Notes: generated from the sequence alone by a model not told the origin. A DNA stretch of 64,000 bases from Lewinellaceae bacterium (GCA_016712415.1 JADJRC010000009.1:219948-283947), one strand, 5' to 3'. Shown: positions 43,901-53,119, counted from the stretch's first letter. Numbers and translations: made by a program.

Positions 43901-46900
43901 AGCAGTCCCGGCGGCGTCACACTGACCTGGGGTTGTTGCTGGTTGGCGCTGACCGTTATGGTATCGGCAGATGAACACCCATTGGAAGGGTCGGTCGACG
44001 ACAGAATGTACACGCCCGGCGCATCGATCAGGCAGTTGCCGAACTGGTTTCCTCCGGAAACGATATTGCCGCCGATGGTTGACCATGTTGCATCTCCCGT
44101 GCCGTCGCCTTCCAGAAAAAACTGGCTGTTGGTGCATGTCAATACCGGCGGCGCGTTGATCTGCACTACCGGTGGTGTGGTATTCTGCGTCACGACGACG
44201 ACGACAGTCGCCGTACAGCCGTTGTTGGTGTTGGTGATCAGCAACTGGTACGTGCCGGGTTGGTTCACGTTCGGCGCGGGCGTGTCGGCGCCCCCGCTGA
44301 TATTGCCGTCGGTGGTCGTCCAGTTGTAGGTAAAGTTCGGCCCGTTGGAAGAACCGTTGGAGTTGAGGGTCAGCATTGTGGTAATGCAGGTCAGCGGGCC
44401 GGGCACGGATGCGACCGCTACGGGTGTCCCTGCCTCAAGCGTTACGGTCACCGAATCCAGGCTGGAACATCCATTCGTCTGGTTGGTGGTTGCGATGACA
44501 TACACCCCCGGCGCATTGACCACAGGATTCAGGGTTGAATCGCCCGAGACGATATTGCCCCCTGCAGGGGCCGCCCATACGTAGGAGAAATTTCCCGGCA
44601 GGGAAAGGTTCTGGCCCTGAATGGTTTGGGTCGGGTTCGAGCAGGTCAGTTGCGCCGGTGGGGTTAAGGCCACATCCGGCGCTGCAATATCCTCTATGAC
44701 AAGGGCCAGGTCGGTTGCCGAACAGCCATTGGCCGTATTGGTAAGCAGCAGCTGGTAAGTGCCCGGCTGATCGACAGCAGGGTTGGGCGTGTTAGCGCCG
44801 CCGCTGATGTTGCCGTCGCCGGTGGTCCACAAATAAGTCATAGCCGGTCCGGAAGAAGAGCCGTCGGCGTTGAGTATCGAGGTCAGCACAATGCAACTCA
44901 GCGTATCAGGCGCATTGGCAATGGCCACTACAATGTTGGTATCGGCTGATACCGGTATGGTTGCAGCGGCTGTGCAGGCATTTGTAGTATTGGTAACCAG
45001 CAGGGTATAGGGCGCCGGGGCATTCACTACGGGGTTCAGGGTGTTTTGTCCCGAAACGATATTCCCGCCGACTCCGGCCGACCACGCATAGACAAAATTC
45101 GGCCCTGAACTGGAGCCGCTGCCCGACAGGGTCACCGTCGGGAACTGGCAGGTAATGGAATCTGCCGGTTGAATCGTGGCAACCGGTGGTGTGTAGTCCG
45201 TATTTACAGCAATCGAGCCGGTTGCGGAACAGCCGTTTGAAGGATTGGTGGCGGTCAGGCTGTACATGCCCGCCGCGTTCACCTGCGGGTTGAGGGTGTT
45301 GCCTCCGGAAACAATATTGCCGGGATTGGCCGTCCAGCCGGCCGTTGCATTGGCGGGCGTTACCGTGGCTGAAAGGCTCAAGGTATCGGTGTTGCAATCC
45401 AGCACCCCCGGCGGCAATATATTGATGACGGGCGAAACGGTATCGGCGGCCACGATAACCGTATCGGCTGCCGTGCAGTTGTTGGAGGTATTGGTTACGG
45501 AAAGAATATACAGGCCACCGGCGCCGGCATTGGCGTTCAGGGTGTTTTGCCCCGAAACGACGATGCCGTTGAAGGTCGTCCAGGTGTAGGTGATGTTGGG
45601 CCCGGTCGTGGAGCCTGCGCCCGATAGCGGTACAGTCTGTTGCAGGCAACTGATGGTGTCAGACACAGTGGCTACCGCTGTCGGGGGATTGGTGGCGGTG
45701 GTGACGGTTACCTCGGCGGTAGCCGTACAGCCTGTTGCGGTATTGGTGACGAGCAGGGTATACACTGCCGGTTGATCGACCGTTGCAATTTTTGCGTTTG
45801 CGCCGCTGACGATGTTGCCGCCGGGGCCGGCCGTCCATTCATAGGTAGAAAAACCCGGCTGGCTGGAATTGCCGATCAGAATGGCTGTATTGGAGCCGCA
45901 GCCAATGGGTGATACAGGATTGATCCAGGCCGACAGTTGGCTTGGACTTTCGGCGACGGTCACGGTGGCTGTTTTGGTGCAGGTAACAAACCCGTTGTCG
46001 TAAGTGACCGTGAGGGTATAGACGCCGGCAGCGTTCACCACGGGCGACAGCGTATTTTGTCCGGATACGATATTGCCGTTCGGCGTATCCCAGTTGTATG
46101 TAATGTATGGGCCAACGCTGGAGCCGTTGCCATTCAGGGTAATATTGGCGCCGTCACAGGGGATAAACGATAAAGTCGGCGCGGCAGCGGCGGCAATACT
46201 GACGATATGTACCGTGACGGTATCGGTGACCAGACAGGTGGGCGCAAAAACGATGTCGTCGAGCGCAAAGTCATTGCCGCCCAGGGTGGTATTTTGGTTG
46301 ACGATGCAAATGGTCGCGCTGCTGTTTGGTCCGCTGTTCCACAGTTGAAAAAACTGCTGCCAGTTGCAGGTGCCGCCCGGTGCGGCAAATATGTTGCCCA
46401 GCGGACTGCCATTGATCGAAAACTGAAGCAGGGCGGGTGAAGATGCTACCACAGAAGTGACCCAGGCAGAAAAGACGTATTGTGTGTTGGGCGTTACAGA
46501 TACGGTCTGGCACCATACGTTCTGATTGGGTATCCCGGCGCCGTTGACCACCATCATATTGCCGCCGCCCGAAGTATGGTCCATGCAGGGAGCAAAGCTG
46601 GGGTGGTCGCTCATCGGATTGTTGATCACGTCGTAAAACCCTTCCGGCACCAGATCGCCGGGGTTGTAGACATAATCGCTGGTAAAATCGGAATTGCCTC
46701 CTTCAAAGTCTCCATTGGAGATCAGGTTATTGCTGTAATCGGCGGCGCGTGCCGTCAACACATACGAAGTGGTCATATTTATATTGACGGTCGGACTAAG
46801 GGTATTAGAGCCCGACATTCCGGTTGTTGGCGACCAGAAGAAGTTCAGGTAGTCTCCGCCAATATCCCCGTTCAACTGGGTAGGGGTGGGTGGAGCGCAG

Positions 46901-47007
46901 AGATAAATGTCTTCGCCGGCGTTCACGGTAATAGGGCACTGGGCACTGGTTCTTCCGAGAAACAACAGAACAGTCGATAACGTCAATAAAGTGTAGCGAT
47001 GTGTCAT
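40915..47007 (-). CDS. giant repetitive surface protein with gliding-type (type B) T9SS C-terminal domain
   Basis: A 2030-residue protein. It has a signal peptide (MTHRYTLLTLSTVLLFLGRT, cleaved after SAQ), an N-terminal region of about 270 residues that includes a carbohydrate-binding-like jelly-roll (LISNGDFEGGNSDF to ALDDIVF), and 18 Ig-like repeats of about 82-86 residues. One SprB-type repeat follows (GGAPPFSYSNNGGQSYQG). The type B/CHU_C C-terminus is LYAPNIFSPNDDGLNDTF to FSGDVTLKR. Each repeat has TC near its start and NGC near its end, probably one disulfide. It should be exported by T9SS and lie on the surface, as an adhesin or in gliding; both are inferences. No frameshift interrupts this 6.1-kb gene. 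Confidence 0.9.
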   Translation of the reverse strand: MTHRYTLLTLSTVLLFLGRTSAQCPITVNAGEDIYLCAPPTPTQLNGDIGGDYLNFFWSPTTGMSGSNTLSPTVNINMTTSYVLTARAADYSNNLISNGDFEGGNSDFTSDYVYNPGDLVPEGFYDVINNPMSDHPSFAPCMDHTSGGGNMMVVNGAGIPNQNVWCQTVSVTPNTQYVFSAWVTSVVASSPALLQFSINGSPLGNIFAAPGGTCNWQQFFQLWNSGPNSSATICIVNQNTTLGGNDFALDDIVFAPTCLVTDTVTVHIVSIAAAAAPTLSFIPCDGANITLNGNGSSVGPYITYNWDTPNGNIVSGQNTLSPVVNAAGVYTLTVTYDNGFVTCTKTATVTVAESPSQLSAWINPVSPIGCGSNTAILIGNSSQPGFSTYEWTAGPGGNIVSGANAKIATVDQPAVYTLLVTNTATGCTATAEVTVTTATNPPTAVATVSDTISCLQQTVPLSGAGSTTGPNITYTWTTFNGIVVSGQNTLNANAGAGGLYILSVTNTSNNCTAADTVIVAADTVSPVINILPPGVLDCNTDTLSLSATVTPANATAGWTANPGNIVSGGNTLNPQVNAAGMYSLTATNPSNGCSATGSIAVNTDYTPPVATIQPADSITCQFPTVTLSGSGSSSGPNFVYAWSAGVGGNIVSGQNTLNPVVNAPAPYTLLVTNTTNACTAAATIPVSADTNIVVAIANAPDTLSCIVLTSILNADGSSSGPAMTYLWTTGDGNISGGANTPNPAVDQPGTYQLLLTNTANGCSATDLALVIEDIAAPDVALTPPAQLTCSNPTQTIQGQNLSLPGNFSYVWAAPAGGNIVSGDSTLNPVVNAPGVYVIATTNQTNGCSSLDSVTVTLEAGTPVAVASVPGPLTCITTMLTLNSNGSSNGPNFTYNWTTTDGNISGGADTPAPNVNQPGTYQLLITNTNNGCTATVVVVVTQNTTPPVVQINAPPVLTCTNSQFFLEGDGTGDATWSTIGGNIVSGGNQFGNCLIDAPGVYILSSTDPSNGCSSADTITVSANQQQPQVSVTPPGLLTCVVTTVTIQTIASGDSLAYQWQTTGGQFVSGQNAPSPVVDAGGAYNLTVTDQVNGCTNTATATVSQDIIPPDIQIAVPGIVTCTNPTQVIAAQNLTLPGNFTYVWTASSGGNIILGNDALSPTVNAGGNYNLVVTNTANGCSASFDASVQQNTTLPVANAGLDDTLTCNINALSINGSGSGSGILAYAWTASPGGNILSGQNTPVPTVDAPGTYTLLVTDIDNGCTATDTAEIFNDDSAPQADAGPPATLTCILAQTTLNASASTGPDYTYSWTASGGGNIVSGPNTLTPLVDEPGVYTLTVSNINNGCVATSQVSIAENITTPPAGISAPGTLTCSLTQIGLNGTPLTGNYTWQWQTANGNILSGVNTPNPSVNQPGSYTLVVTDTQNGCSAAAFTVVSQNITPPVISTTAPQTLTCSVLNVPVNGAVSQPASGFSVSWSTATGNIVSGQNTLTPVVNEPGAYVMTVQNTQNGCTATSQATVGQNITPPLAQAAAPSQITCAVTAVSLDGAGSSAGAGIIYDWSGPQITGGQGTLTPVVAATGPYTLTVTDPSNGCTATATATVTSNTTPPDAAIALPASLTCIQNSVTLDAGASSQGAGFTAAWTTATGQIISGQNSLSPVVAQPGVYVLTVQNTQNGCTQTAQTTVLQNTTPPGAEAGPAPELNCNQLQVSLSGSSPAPGTMNYSWSTSDGNILSGALTPVPTVDAPGQYTLLVTDPANGCTSTDALLVSEVPPPAFEPELFQPDCHNAKGAVEITAVSGGAPPFSYSNNGGQSYQGQPFFNNLAPGFYDLVVQDGYGCTAETTVELKAPFFPEVDLQDFIRIQLGDSVLLQPVLNQPAINIATWQWSPADGLSCTDCPTPTAKPLRPTVYTLVITDQNGCTATAKIELRVDRQRILYAPNIFSPNDDGLNDTFTLYGRGVKEVHSLQIFDRWGAEIFLVEHLMVNDELRGWNGRFRGNQLNPAVFVWQAVVEFEDGVTEVFSGDVTLKR
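41683..46195 (-). repeat. 18 tandem Ig-like repeats of about 250 bases
   Basis: Consecutive units encode a pattern like PPVxxxxxPxxLTC ... YxWTTxxGNIVSGQNTxxPxVxxPGxYTLxVTNTxNGCTAT. The DNA is diverged enough that the repeats assembled, but short identical stretches recur at intervals of about 245-260 bases. Copy number may vary between strains. Confidence 0.9.
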
Positions 47008-47058
47008 AGGCGGCCACGGGTATCGGGTTTAGCGTGATAAATCGGCTGGGAAGGCGAA

Positions 47059-47092
47059 CAAAAGTACAGCAATTGAGGGAGATGACGCCAAA
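47059..47092 (-). promoter_or_regulatory. promoter for the giant surface-protein gene
   Basis: On the minus strand TTTG (47089-47092), 22 bases, then TACTTTTG (47059-47066), about 52 bases before the ATG. The spacing is slightly longer than usual. Confidence 0.5.
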
Positions 47093-47153
47093 GAATCGGA
47101 ATACGATGGAAAGAGCAAAAGGATCAATCACATAAATATAACCTTTCGAACAT

Positions 47154-47161
47154 TACCTTTG
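47154..47161 (+). promoter_or_regulatory. -7 box for the TonB-dependent receptor gene
   Basis: TACCTTTG lies 59 bases before the ATG at 47221. No clear -33 element. Confidence 0.45.
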
Positions 47162-47220
47162 GCAATACTTTATTGTCATCCGTTTCTCATCGCTCCTGTT
47201 CACTATTAACCCACTTTTGT

Positions 47221-49965
47221 ATGAAGCAGATTTTTTCACTTTTCTTTTTTCTCGCAGCAGTCAGCAGCGTTTTCGCCCAAAATACGGTGCGGGGTAAGGT
47301 TACCGATCAAAACGGCGAACCGCTGGCCGGGGTCAGCGTGCTCGAACGCGGCACCTCGACCGGGACCTACACGAATCCGGATGGCGTCTACACACTGACC
47401 ATGAGCCGTCCTGATGCCGTAATGGTATTCAAATACACCGGGTATGCCACCCAGGAGGTGGTTACCAACGGCCGCTCGGAGGTGAACATCGCCATGTTTA
47501 CCGACGAAAACCTGCTCGACCAGATCGTGATCGTGGGTACCCGGCGCGCCAACCGCACACAGACGGAAACCGCCGTACCTGTCGACATCATCAACGTCGG
47601 ACAAGTCAGCCAGACGACAGCCCGGACGGATGTCACCTCGCTGCTCAATTACAGCGCGCCCTCGCTCAACTACAACAAACAGAGCGGCTCCGACGGCGCC
47701 GATCATATCGACCTGGCTACCCTGCGCGGCCTCGGTCCCGACCAGACGCTGGTACTCGTCAACGGCAAGCGCCGGCACCAAACCGCCTTCGTCGCCGTGT
47801 TCGGCACACGCGGCCGCGGCAACTCCGGCACCGACCTGAGCGCCATTCCGGTGCAGTCGATCGACAGGGTGGAGATACTGCGCGACGGCGCCTCGGCGCA
47901 ATACGGCTCCGATGCCATTGCCGGTGTGGTGAATATTATTTTGAAAAAAAATGTCAACCAGCTGAGCGCCGATCTGGGCTTCTCCGGATATTCCGACAGC
48001 AAGTACAATCCCGCGTTCAAACCCGAAGAAGCGGGTTACTATGAAGTGGGCGACAACAAAAAACTGGACGGACTGCTGTATACCGCAGGCGTGAATTACG
48101 GCTTGCCGCTCGGCGGCAGGGGCGGGTTTGTGAACGTGACATTAAGTTATGCCAACCAGGCCAAAACCTACCGGCAGGAACTGGACGGCGAACTGCCCAT
48201 TAATATCTACCGCCGTGCGCACGGCGATGGTTCCCTGACCACTCTCGGCGGGATGTTCAACGCCGAAGTCCCCATCAAAGACAACGACCGGCTGTCGTTC
48301 TATACTTTTGGCGGCTTTACGGGTAAAAAATCCGACGCCTTTGCCTTTACACGGAACTTTTCCGCGCGTCCCGACCGCTTCCCTACCGATGGCCCCGACC
48401 TGATCGATGTGCCCGGGATCATTAAAGTTGGCGCAGATGATGATTATTTCTTCAACCCGCATATCCAGACCGAAATTCAGGATATGTCGTTTGCCGGCGG
48501 CCTGAAAGGGCGTTTTGGCGAAGGCTGGGACTGGGATGCCAGCAACAACACGGGCTACAACAACTTCCACTTTTTTGGCGACAAGACCTTTAATGCCGGT
48601 CTCGGCCCGAACCAGACGCATTTCGACGACGGCGGTTTTCGCTTCCTTCAAAATACCACCAACCTGAATTTCAGCCGCTTGTACCCCGATATTATGAGTG
48701 GTTTCAACGTCGCTTTCGGGGCAGAATTCAGTTATGAAAACTACCAGTTGTTCGCGGGTGAAGAGGCTTCCTACGCCAATTACGACAGCCTGAAGGCCTC
48801 GGGCTCGCAGGGATTTCCCGGTTATCAGCCCAATGATGAGGCAGATGCCAACCGCTCTTGTATCGGCGCATACGGCGACGTTGAACTCGACCTGACCGAT
48901 CGGTTCCTGGTAGGCCTGGCGGCAAGGCTGGAGAACTATAGCGACTTCGGTTTTACAGCCAACGGCAAGTTGTCGGCCCGCTACAAGGTTGCGGACAATT
49001 TCAACCTGCGCGCATCCGGCAGTACGGGGTTCCGTGCACCCTCGCTGCAACAGATCAACTTCAGCAGTACGTTTACGACCGTTCAGGGCGGGGAGATTGC
49101 AGAGGTTAAAATCGCACCGAACGCCAGCCCGATCACCAAGGCTGCGGGTATTCCGGAATTGAAAGAGGAAAAATCGGTCAACGCCAGCGTTGGATTTAGT
49201 TGGAAACCCACCCGTGAACTGACGTTTACGGTCGACGGGTACCTGGTAAAAGTAACCGACCGCGTGGTATTGTCGGGCCAGTTCGATGCTTTCGATCCTA
49301 ATCTCGATCCCAACTTTACCAGTATTCTGCAGGGGCTGAACGTCAGCCTGGCACAGTTCTTCGCCAATGCCGTTAACACAACCAACAAAGGGATCGACCT
49401 GGTGGGCGAGTACTCGAAGGTGATGGGCGACAGCCGTTTCCGCGTCCTCTTGGCTGCCAATATCCAGGACATGACCATCGACAAGGTCAATGTTCCCAGT
49501 CTGCTGGAAGGATTTGAGGAAACCTTCCTGAGCGACCGCGAGAAGACATTTATCCTCGCTTCAGCGCCGCCTGTTAAGGTGGCTGCCAACCTGGAATACG
49601 GTTACAAACAGTTTACCATCGGTACCCGCCTCAATTATTTCGGCGAAATCACCCTGTTGGGCTATGGCGAAGACGGACTCGGAATCAATCCGATGGTGCC
49701 ACTCGATAACGGGAATGGATATGTGGCGGATCAATATGTGTACAGCGGCAAGCTCGTACCCGATGTTTATGCCTCCTGGAAGTTCAACAACAACTTCACG
49801 TTTAACCTCGGCGTCGATAACTTCCTGAACATCCATCCCGACCTCGCCTACGCACCCGGTGCTGCCGGATGGGCCTTCAACAACGAAACAGGCGGACCCT
49901 GGGATGCCGTGCAAATGGGCGGCAACGGAATGAGGTTGTTTACGAGGCTGTCGGTGCGCTTTTAG
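47221..49965 (+). CDS. TonB-dependent receptor
   Basis: A 914-residue outer-membrane protein. The ATG at 47221 gives a signal peptide (MKQIFSLFFFLAAVSSVFAQ); the longer frame starts upstream without need. A carboxypeptidase-like domain follows (NTVRGKVTDQNGEPLAGVSV), then a plug (IVIVGTRRANRTQTETAVPV, LNYSAPSLNYNKQSGSDGAD, RDGASAQYGSDAIAGVVNII) and a 22-strand barrel ending GMRLFTRLSVRF. The plug and barrel are closer to siderophore/vitamin-type receptors than to SusC; no SusD partner is next to it. The ligand is unknown. It is divergent from the giant surface-protein gene. Confidence 0.92.
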   Translation: MKQIFSLFFFLAAVSSVFAQNTVRGKVTDQNGEPLAGVSVLERGTSTGTYTNPDGVYTLTMSRPDAVMVFKYTGYATQEVVTNGRSEVNIAMFTDENLLDQIVIVGTRRANRTQTETAVPVDIINVGQVSQTTARTDVTSLLNYSAPSLNYNKQSGSDGADHIDLATLRGLGPDQTLVLVNGKRRHQTAFVAVFGTRGRGNSGTDLSAIPVQSIDRVEILRDGASAQYGSDAIAGVVNIILKKNVNQLSADLGFSGYSDSKYNPAFKPEEAGYYEVGDNKKLDGLLYTAGVNYGLPLGGRGGFVNVTLSYANQAKTYRQELDGELPINIYRRAHGDGSLTTLGGMFNAEVPIKDNDRLSFYTFGGFTGKKSDAFAFTRNFSARPDRFPTDGPDLIDVPGIIKVGADDDYFFNPHIQTEIQDMSFAGGLKGRFGEGWDWDASNNTGYNNFHFFGDKTFNAGLGPNQTHFDDGGFRFLQNTTNLNFSRLYPDIMSGFNVAFGAEFSYENYQLFAGEEASYANYDSLKASGSQGFPGYQPNDEADANRSCIGAYGDVELDLTDRFLVGLAARLENYSDFGFTANGKLSARYKVADNFNLRASGSTGFRAPSLQQINFSSTFTTVQGGEIAEVKIAPNASPITKAAGIPELKEEKSVNASVGFSWKPTRELTFTVDGYLVKVTDRVVLSGQFDAFDPNLDPNFTSILQGLNVSLAQFFANAVNTTNKGIDLVGEYSKVMGDSRFRVLLAANIQDMTIDKVNVPSLLEGFEETFLSDREKTFILASAPPVKVAANLEYGYKQFTIGTRLNYFGEITLLGYGEDGLGINPMVPLDNGNGYVADQYVYSGKLVPDVYASWKFNNNFTFNLGVDNFLNIHPDLAYAPGAAGWAFNNETGGPWDAVQMGGNGMRLFTRLSVRF

Positions 49966-49980
49966 GATTTTCCGCATTGA

Positions 49981-50076
49981 CAGGAATGTTGCCAAGACAG
50001 GATCAACAAGATCAACAGGATTTGCAAGATGTAATATTATTATGCAAGTCCTGTTGTCTTGCCTGGCAACACTCCT
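49981..50076. repeat. nested hairpin with AAGATCAACAGGAT-type dispersed repeat
   Basis: An inner stem CAACAGGA-TTGCA (50013-50026) pairs with 50043-50056. An outer arm AGGAATGTTGCCA (from 49982) pairs imperfectly with TGGCAACACTCCT (50064-50076). The segment lies between convergent genes, so it can act as a terminator. The wording GATCAACAAGATCAACAGGAT resembles short dispersed repeats seen in many environmental Bacteroidota; that comparison is from memory. Confidence 0.6.
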
Positions 50077-50092
50077 ATTAGCCTTTTCCCGC

Positions 50093-50497
50093 TCAACCCA
50101 ATTTGAATACGATCGGTAGCGTCATTTCGACGCTGACGGTTTTGCCGGCTTTCTGTGCGGGCGCCCATTTAGGCATGCCTTTCACTACGCGAATCGCCTC
50201 CAGCACCATGTCGGGGCGCAGTGGAGCGCCCTCGCTGACGGTTTTTATATCGCTGAGCGAACCGTCCGTATTTACCGTGAATTTTACAAATACCGTCCCC
50301 TCCGCCTTTTCTTTTTTGGCCTCCGCGGGATACGCCATGTTGTCGCTCATGTACTGCATCAATGCAGCCGTGCCTCCGGGGTATTCCGGCATTTTTTCGG
50401 GAAGTTCGGCAGAATGTTGGGCGAAAATCGGCGCCAATGCCAAGAGGAATAGCGTTGCACCTGCCAGCAGGCGGGTGAAAAAAGTACGTTGTTTCAT
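50093..50497 (-). CDS. periplasmic TonB C-terminal domain protein
   Basis: A 134-residue protein with a signal peptide or anchor (TRLLAGATLFLLALAPIFAQ) and one TonB C-terminal domain: MPEYPGGTAALMQYMSDNMA, GTVFVKFTVNTDGSLSDI, then GMPKWAPAQKAGKTVSVEMT. It is the last gene of a minus-strand operon and follows the M56 gene, whose own C-terminus is a similar domain (PEYPGGEKALSRFLTENIEY). The two probably arose by duplication. A partner role in TonB-like signalling is inferred. Confidence 0.85.
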   Translation of the reverse strand: MKQRTFFTRLLAGATLFLLALAPIFAQHSAELPEKMPEYPGGTAALMQYMSDNMAYPAEAKKEKAEGTVFVKFTVNTDGSLSDIKTVSEGAPLRPDMVLEAIRVVKGMPKWAPAQKAGKTVSVEMTLPIVFKLG

Positions 50498-50527
50498 AGC
50501 TTACGTTATGGTTGAAAAGTAAAGAAA

Positions 50528-51757
50528 TTATTCCAGTTTGAACCGGACGGGCAGGGTAAAGATCACTTTGACCGGCTTGTCGTCTTTCCGGGCGGGTGTC
50601 CATTTGGGCATCATTCCGACGACGCGGATGGTTTCTTCAACAAGGTCCGGTCGCGCATTCGTTGTTACATTTTCAATGCCGGTGACTGTTCCGGTATCGT
50701 CGATCACAAACTTTACGGCAACTATGCCCTCGACCGAATCGCGCCTGGCGCCTGCAGGGTATTCAATGTTTTCGGTAAGGAATCGGGACAGGGCTTTCTC
50801 GCCGCCCGGATATTCGGGCAGCCGATCGATTTCATACAGTTCAAATGAGTTCCCGGTTTGCCGGGTTTTTTCCTGTTGTGCCTGTGCTGAACTCTGGCGC
50901 GCAACCATAATTGCCAGGATAAAAACGGGTAGCACAAGACTGTATTTCCAGGCCTGCAGTGCGGGAGAGCTGTGCCGGGTGAGCATAATGAGCCGTTGTT
51001 TGAGTGGTGATTGGAAGAAATGGTTCACGAAGGCAAGCGACAGACCGGGATGCGCCTGCCGGATCAACATCAGGCCGTATTGTTTTTTATCGGTTTGTTC
51101 CGACGCTTCGGCATCGGCCAGGTATTCGTGTATGGTGCGCAGGCTGCGCCGGTACCAGTGTGCCAGCGGATGAAACCAGAAAGCGACACACAGCAATTCC
51201 ATCAGAATCACATCGGCGCTGTGCCAGCCCAGGGCGTGGGCGCGTTCGTGTGCGAGCATGGCATCGGAGTTGGAGCAAGCTTCGGAGCGCCGGTCGCTGC
51301 CGCCGGAGGGCACAAAAATCCATTTAAAAAACGAAAAAGGTACGTTGACTGCTGTCGATGTGACCAGGATACAGCCATCTGTTAGTGCAGATGCCGTACC
51401 GTCTATCCGCATCCGGAAAATCTTCGTGAGACCCCAAAACAGCCGGAACAGGGCTACCGTGGCGCCCATGCCATACAATATCCACAGATAGTCGACCCAG
51501 TTCGATTGCCGGGCGGTCGTTTCCACATATTCCAGTCCGACGGAAATAACCGGCAACACGATTTGTCCGGCACTTGCTTCATTGGGCAAGCCGAACAGCC
51601 AATCGCCCGGCATCGCTATCAGGGCGCCCGCCAGTGCCGAGCCGAGCAGGTAAATACGATTGGCGCGGAAAAACGTCTCCCGGTGGAGCACTAACGTGTA
51701 CAACAGGGCAAAAAAGCCCCAGCAAACCGTCAATTTCAGCAGGAAAATGATTGCCAT
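50528..51757 (-). CDS. BlaR1-type M56 metallopeptidase with TonB C-terminal domain
   Basis: A 409-residue membrane protein starting MAIIFLLKLTVCWGFFALLY; the ATG at 51814 is less likely. Four helices surround a zinc site: HERAH (residues 170-174), then LMELLCVAFWFHPLAHWYRR and the third ligand in HEYLAD (near 210-215). A C-terminal periplasmic TonB-type domain follows (RLPEYPGGEKALSRFL, IVAVKFVIDDTGTVTGIENV, MMPKWTPARKDDKPVKVIFT). In BlaR1/MecR1 the protease cleaves the BlaI repressor after a signal. Here the penicillin-binding sensor is replaced by a TonB domain, as in many Bacteroidota. A BlaI-type gene lies upstream in the same operon. Confidence 0.9.
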   Translation of the reverse strand: MAIIFLLKLTVCWGFFALLYTLVLHRETFFRANRIYLLGSALAGALIAMPGDWLFGLPNEASAGQIVLPVISVGLEYVETTARQSNWVDYLWILYGMGATVALFRLFWGLTKIFRMRIDGTASALTDGCILVTSTAVNVPFSFFKWIFVPSGGSDRRSEACSNSDAMLAHERAHALGWHSADVILMELLCVAFWFHPLAHWYRRSLRTIHEYLADAEASEQTDKKQYGLMLIRQAHPGLSLAFVNHFFQSPLKQRLIMLTRHSSPALQAWKYSLVLPVFILAIMVARQSSAQAQQEKTRQTGNSFELYEIDRLPEYPGGEKALSRFLTENIEYPAGARRDSVEGIVAVKFVIDDTGTVTGIENVTTNARPDLVEETIRVVGMMPKWTPARKDDKPVKVIFTLPVRFKLE

Positions 51758-51820
51758 AGTATCCGTTTTAAAAAGGCCTCCTTTTACGAAGGCAGTACCC
51801 GGTGGATAAAACATCCGTGG

Positions 51821-52713
51821 TCATTGCCCGTCGAGCCAGTGGATGAGATTTAGCAACAGTTGATTGTTTTGGCGCGCTTCCGGGCGGCTCATGCCCACAG
51901 GCGAACGGTTGGGGCCGGCAAGTTGTGCGGTAAACATGGCAGCCTCGCCCATGACCACGATCCGGCCTTTTCCATAAGTCTGGTATGCCCCCTGGTAATA
52001 ACCGTCGCCGCTTGTGGCCGGGGTGTTTTCTTCAACTGCCAGGCCACCACAGGAGAAAGAAGCGTATAGTTTTTCAGGGCAAGGATTGGCGTGGCGCCTT
52101 TCGGAATTTTGAAAGCGCTGCCGGTGAAGGTGATCACGGTATCTATGCCTTTGGTAAGGTCATTTTCCGCCAGGGTGCCGTTGCTTTTGTAAAACCGTTC
52201 AAACGCGCGGTTGCGGTTGTCCATGGCAAAGCAGTTGAGAAATTCAAAACCAAAGGAATTTGCCAGCGCCTGCGCTGCGCCGGGAAACGGCATATGGTCG
52301 GCGATGAGCAACAGACTTCCGCCGTTTTTTACCCAGGTATGGAGGGCAGATATTTCGTCGGCGTTAAAGGCCGAAGGCGTCGGCAATTGCCATCCGCCGG
52401 TATTCGAACTGTCCAGGGAGTTGGCAATCACAAAAATCCGGCAATTGCGGAGCGTTGATGCCGAAACGGGCTCGTTGTTCGGCCGGAGTACATACCCGTC
52501 GTTGGCCAGCAACTTCCCAAAAGGGGCGTAACGATTGTCGAGCGTATGGAAATTATTGTGCGCCGCATCTACCATGATCGTGCTGCCCTTGCCCTGATCG
52601 TAGGCTGGTTTGGCGATGGGGTAGGTAAACGCTGTGTCGGGCACCTGCTGCCCGTAAAGCGGAGCGCAGCAAAAGGCCAGGGAAACAGCAGTGTACAGGA
52701 ATATGCTTTTCAT
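51821..52713 (-). CDS. secreted DUF4350-like protein (one frameshift)
   Basis: The 52713 frame begins with a signal peptide (MKSIFLYTAVSLAFCCAPLYGQ) and a GATase-like fold: STIMVDAAHNNFHT, IFVIANSLDSSN, and WVKNGGSLLLIADHMPFPG, as in DUF4350/ThuA-like proteins. At about 52034 the frame breaks; the other frame continues with EENTPATSGDGYYQGAYQTY, GRIVVMGEAAMFTAQLAGPN, and ends LLLNLIHWLDGQ at 51821. Inserting one T (TT to TTT) gives AWQFEENTP. The full protein is about 297 residues. It lies between the BlaI-type and M56 genes with gaps of 7 and 63 bases. The function is unknown; a sensor or signal-processing role is speculation. Confidence 0.75.
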
Positions 52714-52720
52714 AGGCGTT

Positions 52721-53074
52721 TTATTTATCCAGAATACGCATCAATTCATCCACTTCTTCCTTATTCAGATTTTCCGTCTCTGCCAGGTGCGACACCAGTC
52801 GTGTCACCGATCCGTCGAAATAGTTACGCAGGACATCGCCCAGCGAGCGACGGCCATAATCGTCCTTGCTGATAAGGGGAAAATACTCGTGCGTTTTGCC
52901 GTAGGCCTTGTGGCCGACAAATCCCTTTTTCTCCAGGATGCGTACGACACTCGATACGGTGCTGTGCGGCGGCTTTTCACCTTCAAATTTTTCCAGCAGG
53001 TCGCTGACTGTACCTCTCCCGATCTCCCAGATCAGGTGCATAACGTCTTCTTCCGCTTTGGTGAGTTTTTGCAT
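52721..53074 (-). CDS. BlaI/MecI-family transcriptional repressor
   Basis: A 117-residue protein from the ATG at 53074 (MQKLTKAEEDVMHLIWE). The winged-helix domain shows VSDLLEKFEGEKPPHSTVSS and VVRILEKKGFVGHKAYGKTH, followed by the dimerisation helices ending EEVDELMRILDK. The cleavage region used by BlaR1 proteases lies between the two. It probably represses its own operon (this gene, DUF4350-like, M56 and TonB genes), being released by the M56 protease. It may also affect the RND gene on the other side of the intergenic region. Confidence 0.92.
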   Translation of the reverse strand: MQKLTKAEEDVMHLIWEIGRGTVSDLLEKFEGEKPPHSTVSSVVRILEKKGFVGHKAYGKTHEYFPLISKDDYGRRSLGDVLRNYFDGSVTRLVSHLAETENLNKEEVDELMRILDK

Positions 53075-53119
53075 AACATACCCGGGGCCCGCCCGGAGGT
53101 TTTTGATCCATTGAGAAAA

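Noticed and set aside
41683..46195. CRISPR-like or other regulatory direct repeats
   Set aside because: The periodic units are about 250 bases, are coding throughout and vary in sequence. No short identical repeats with unique spacers are present.
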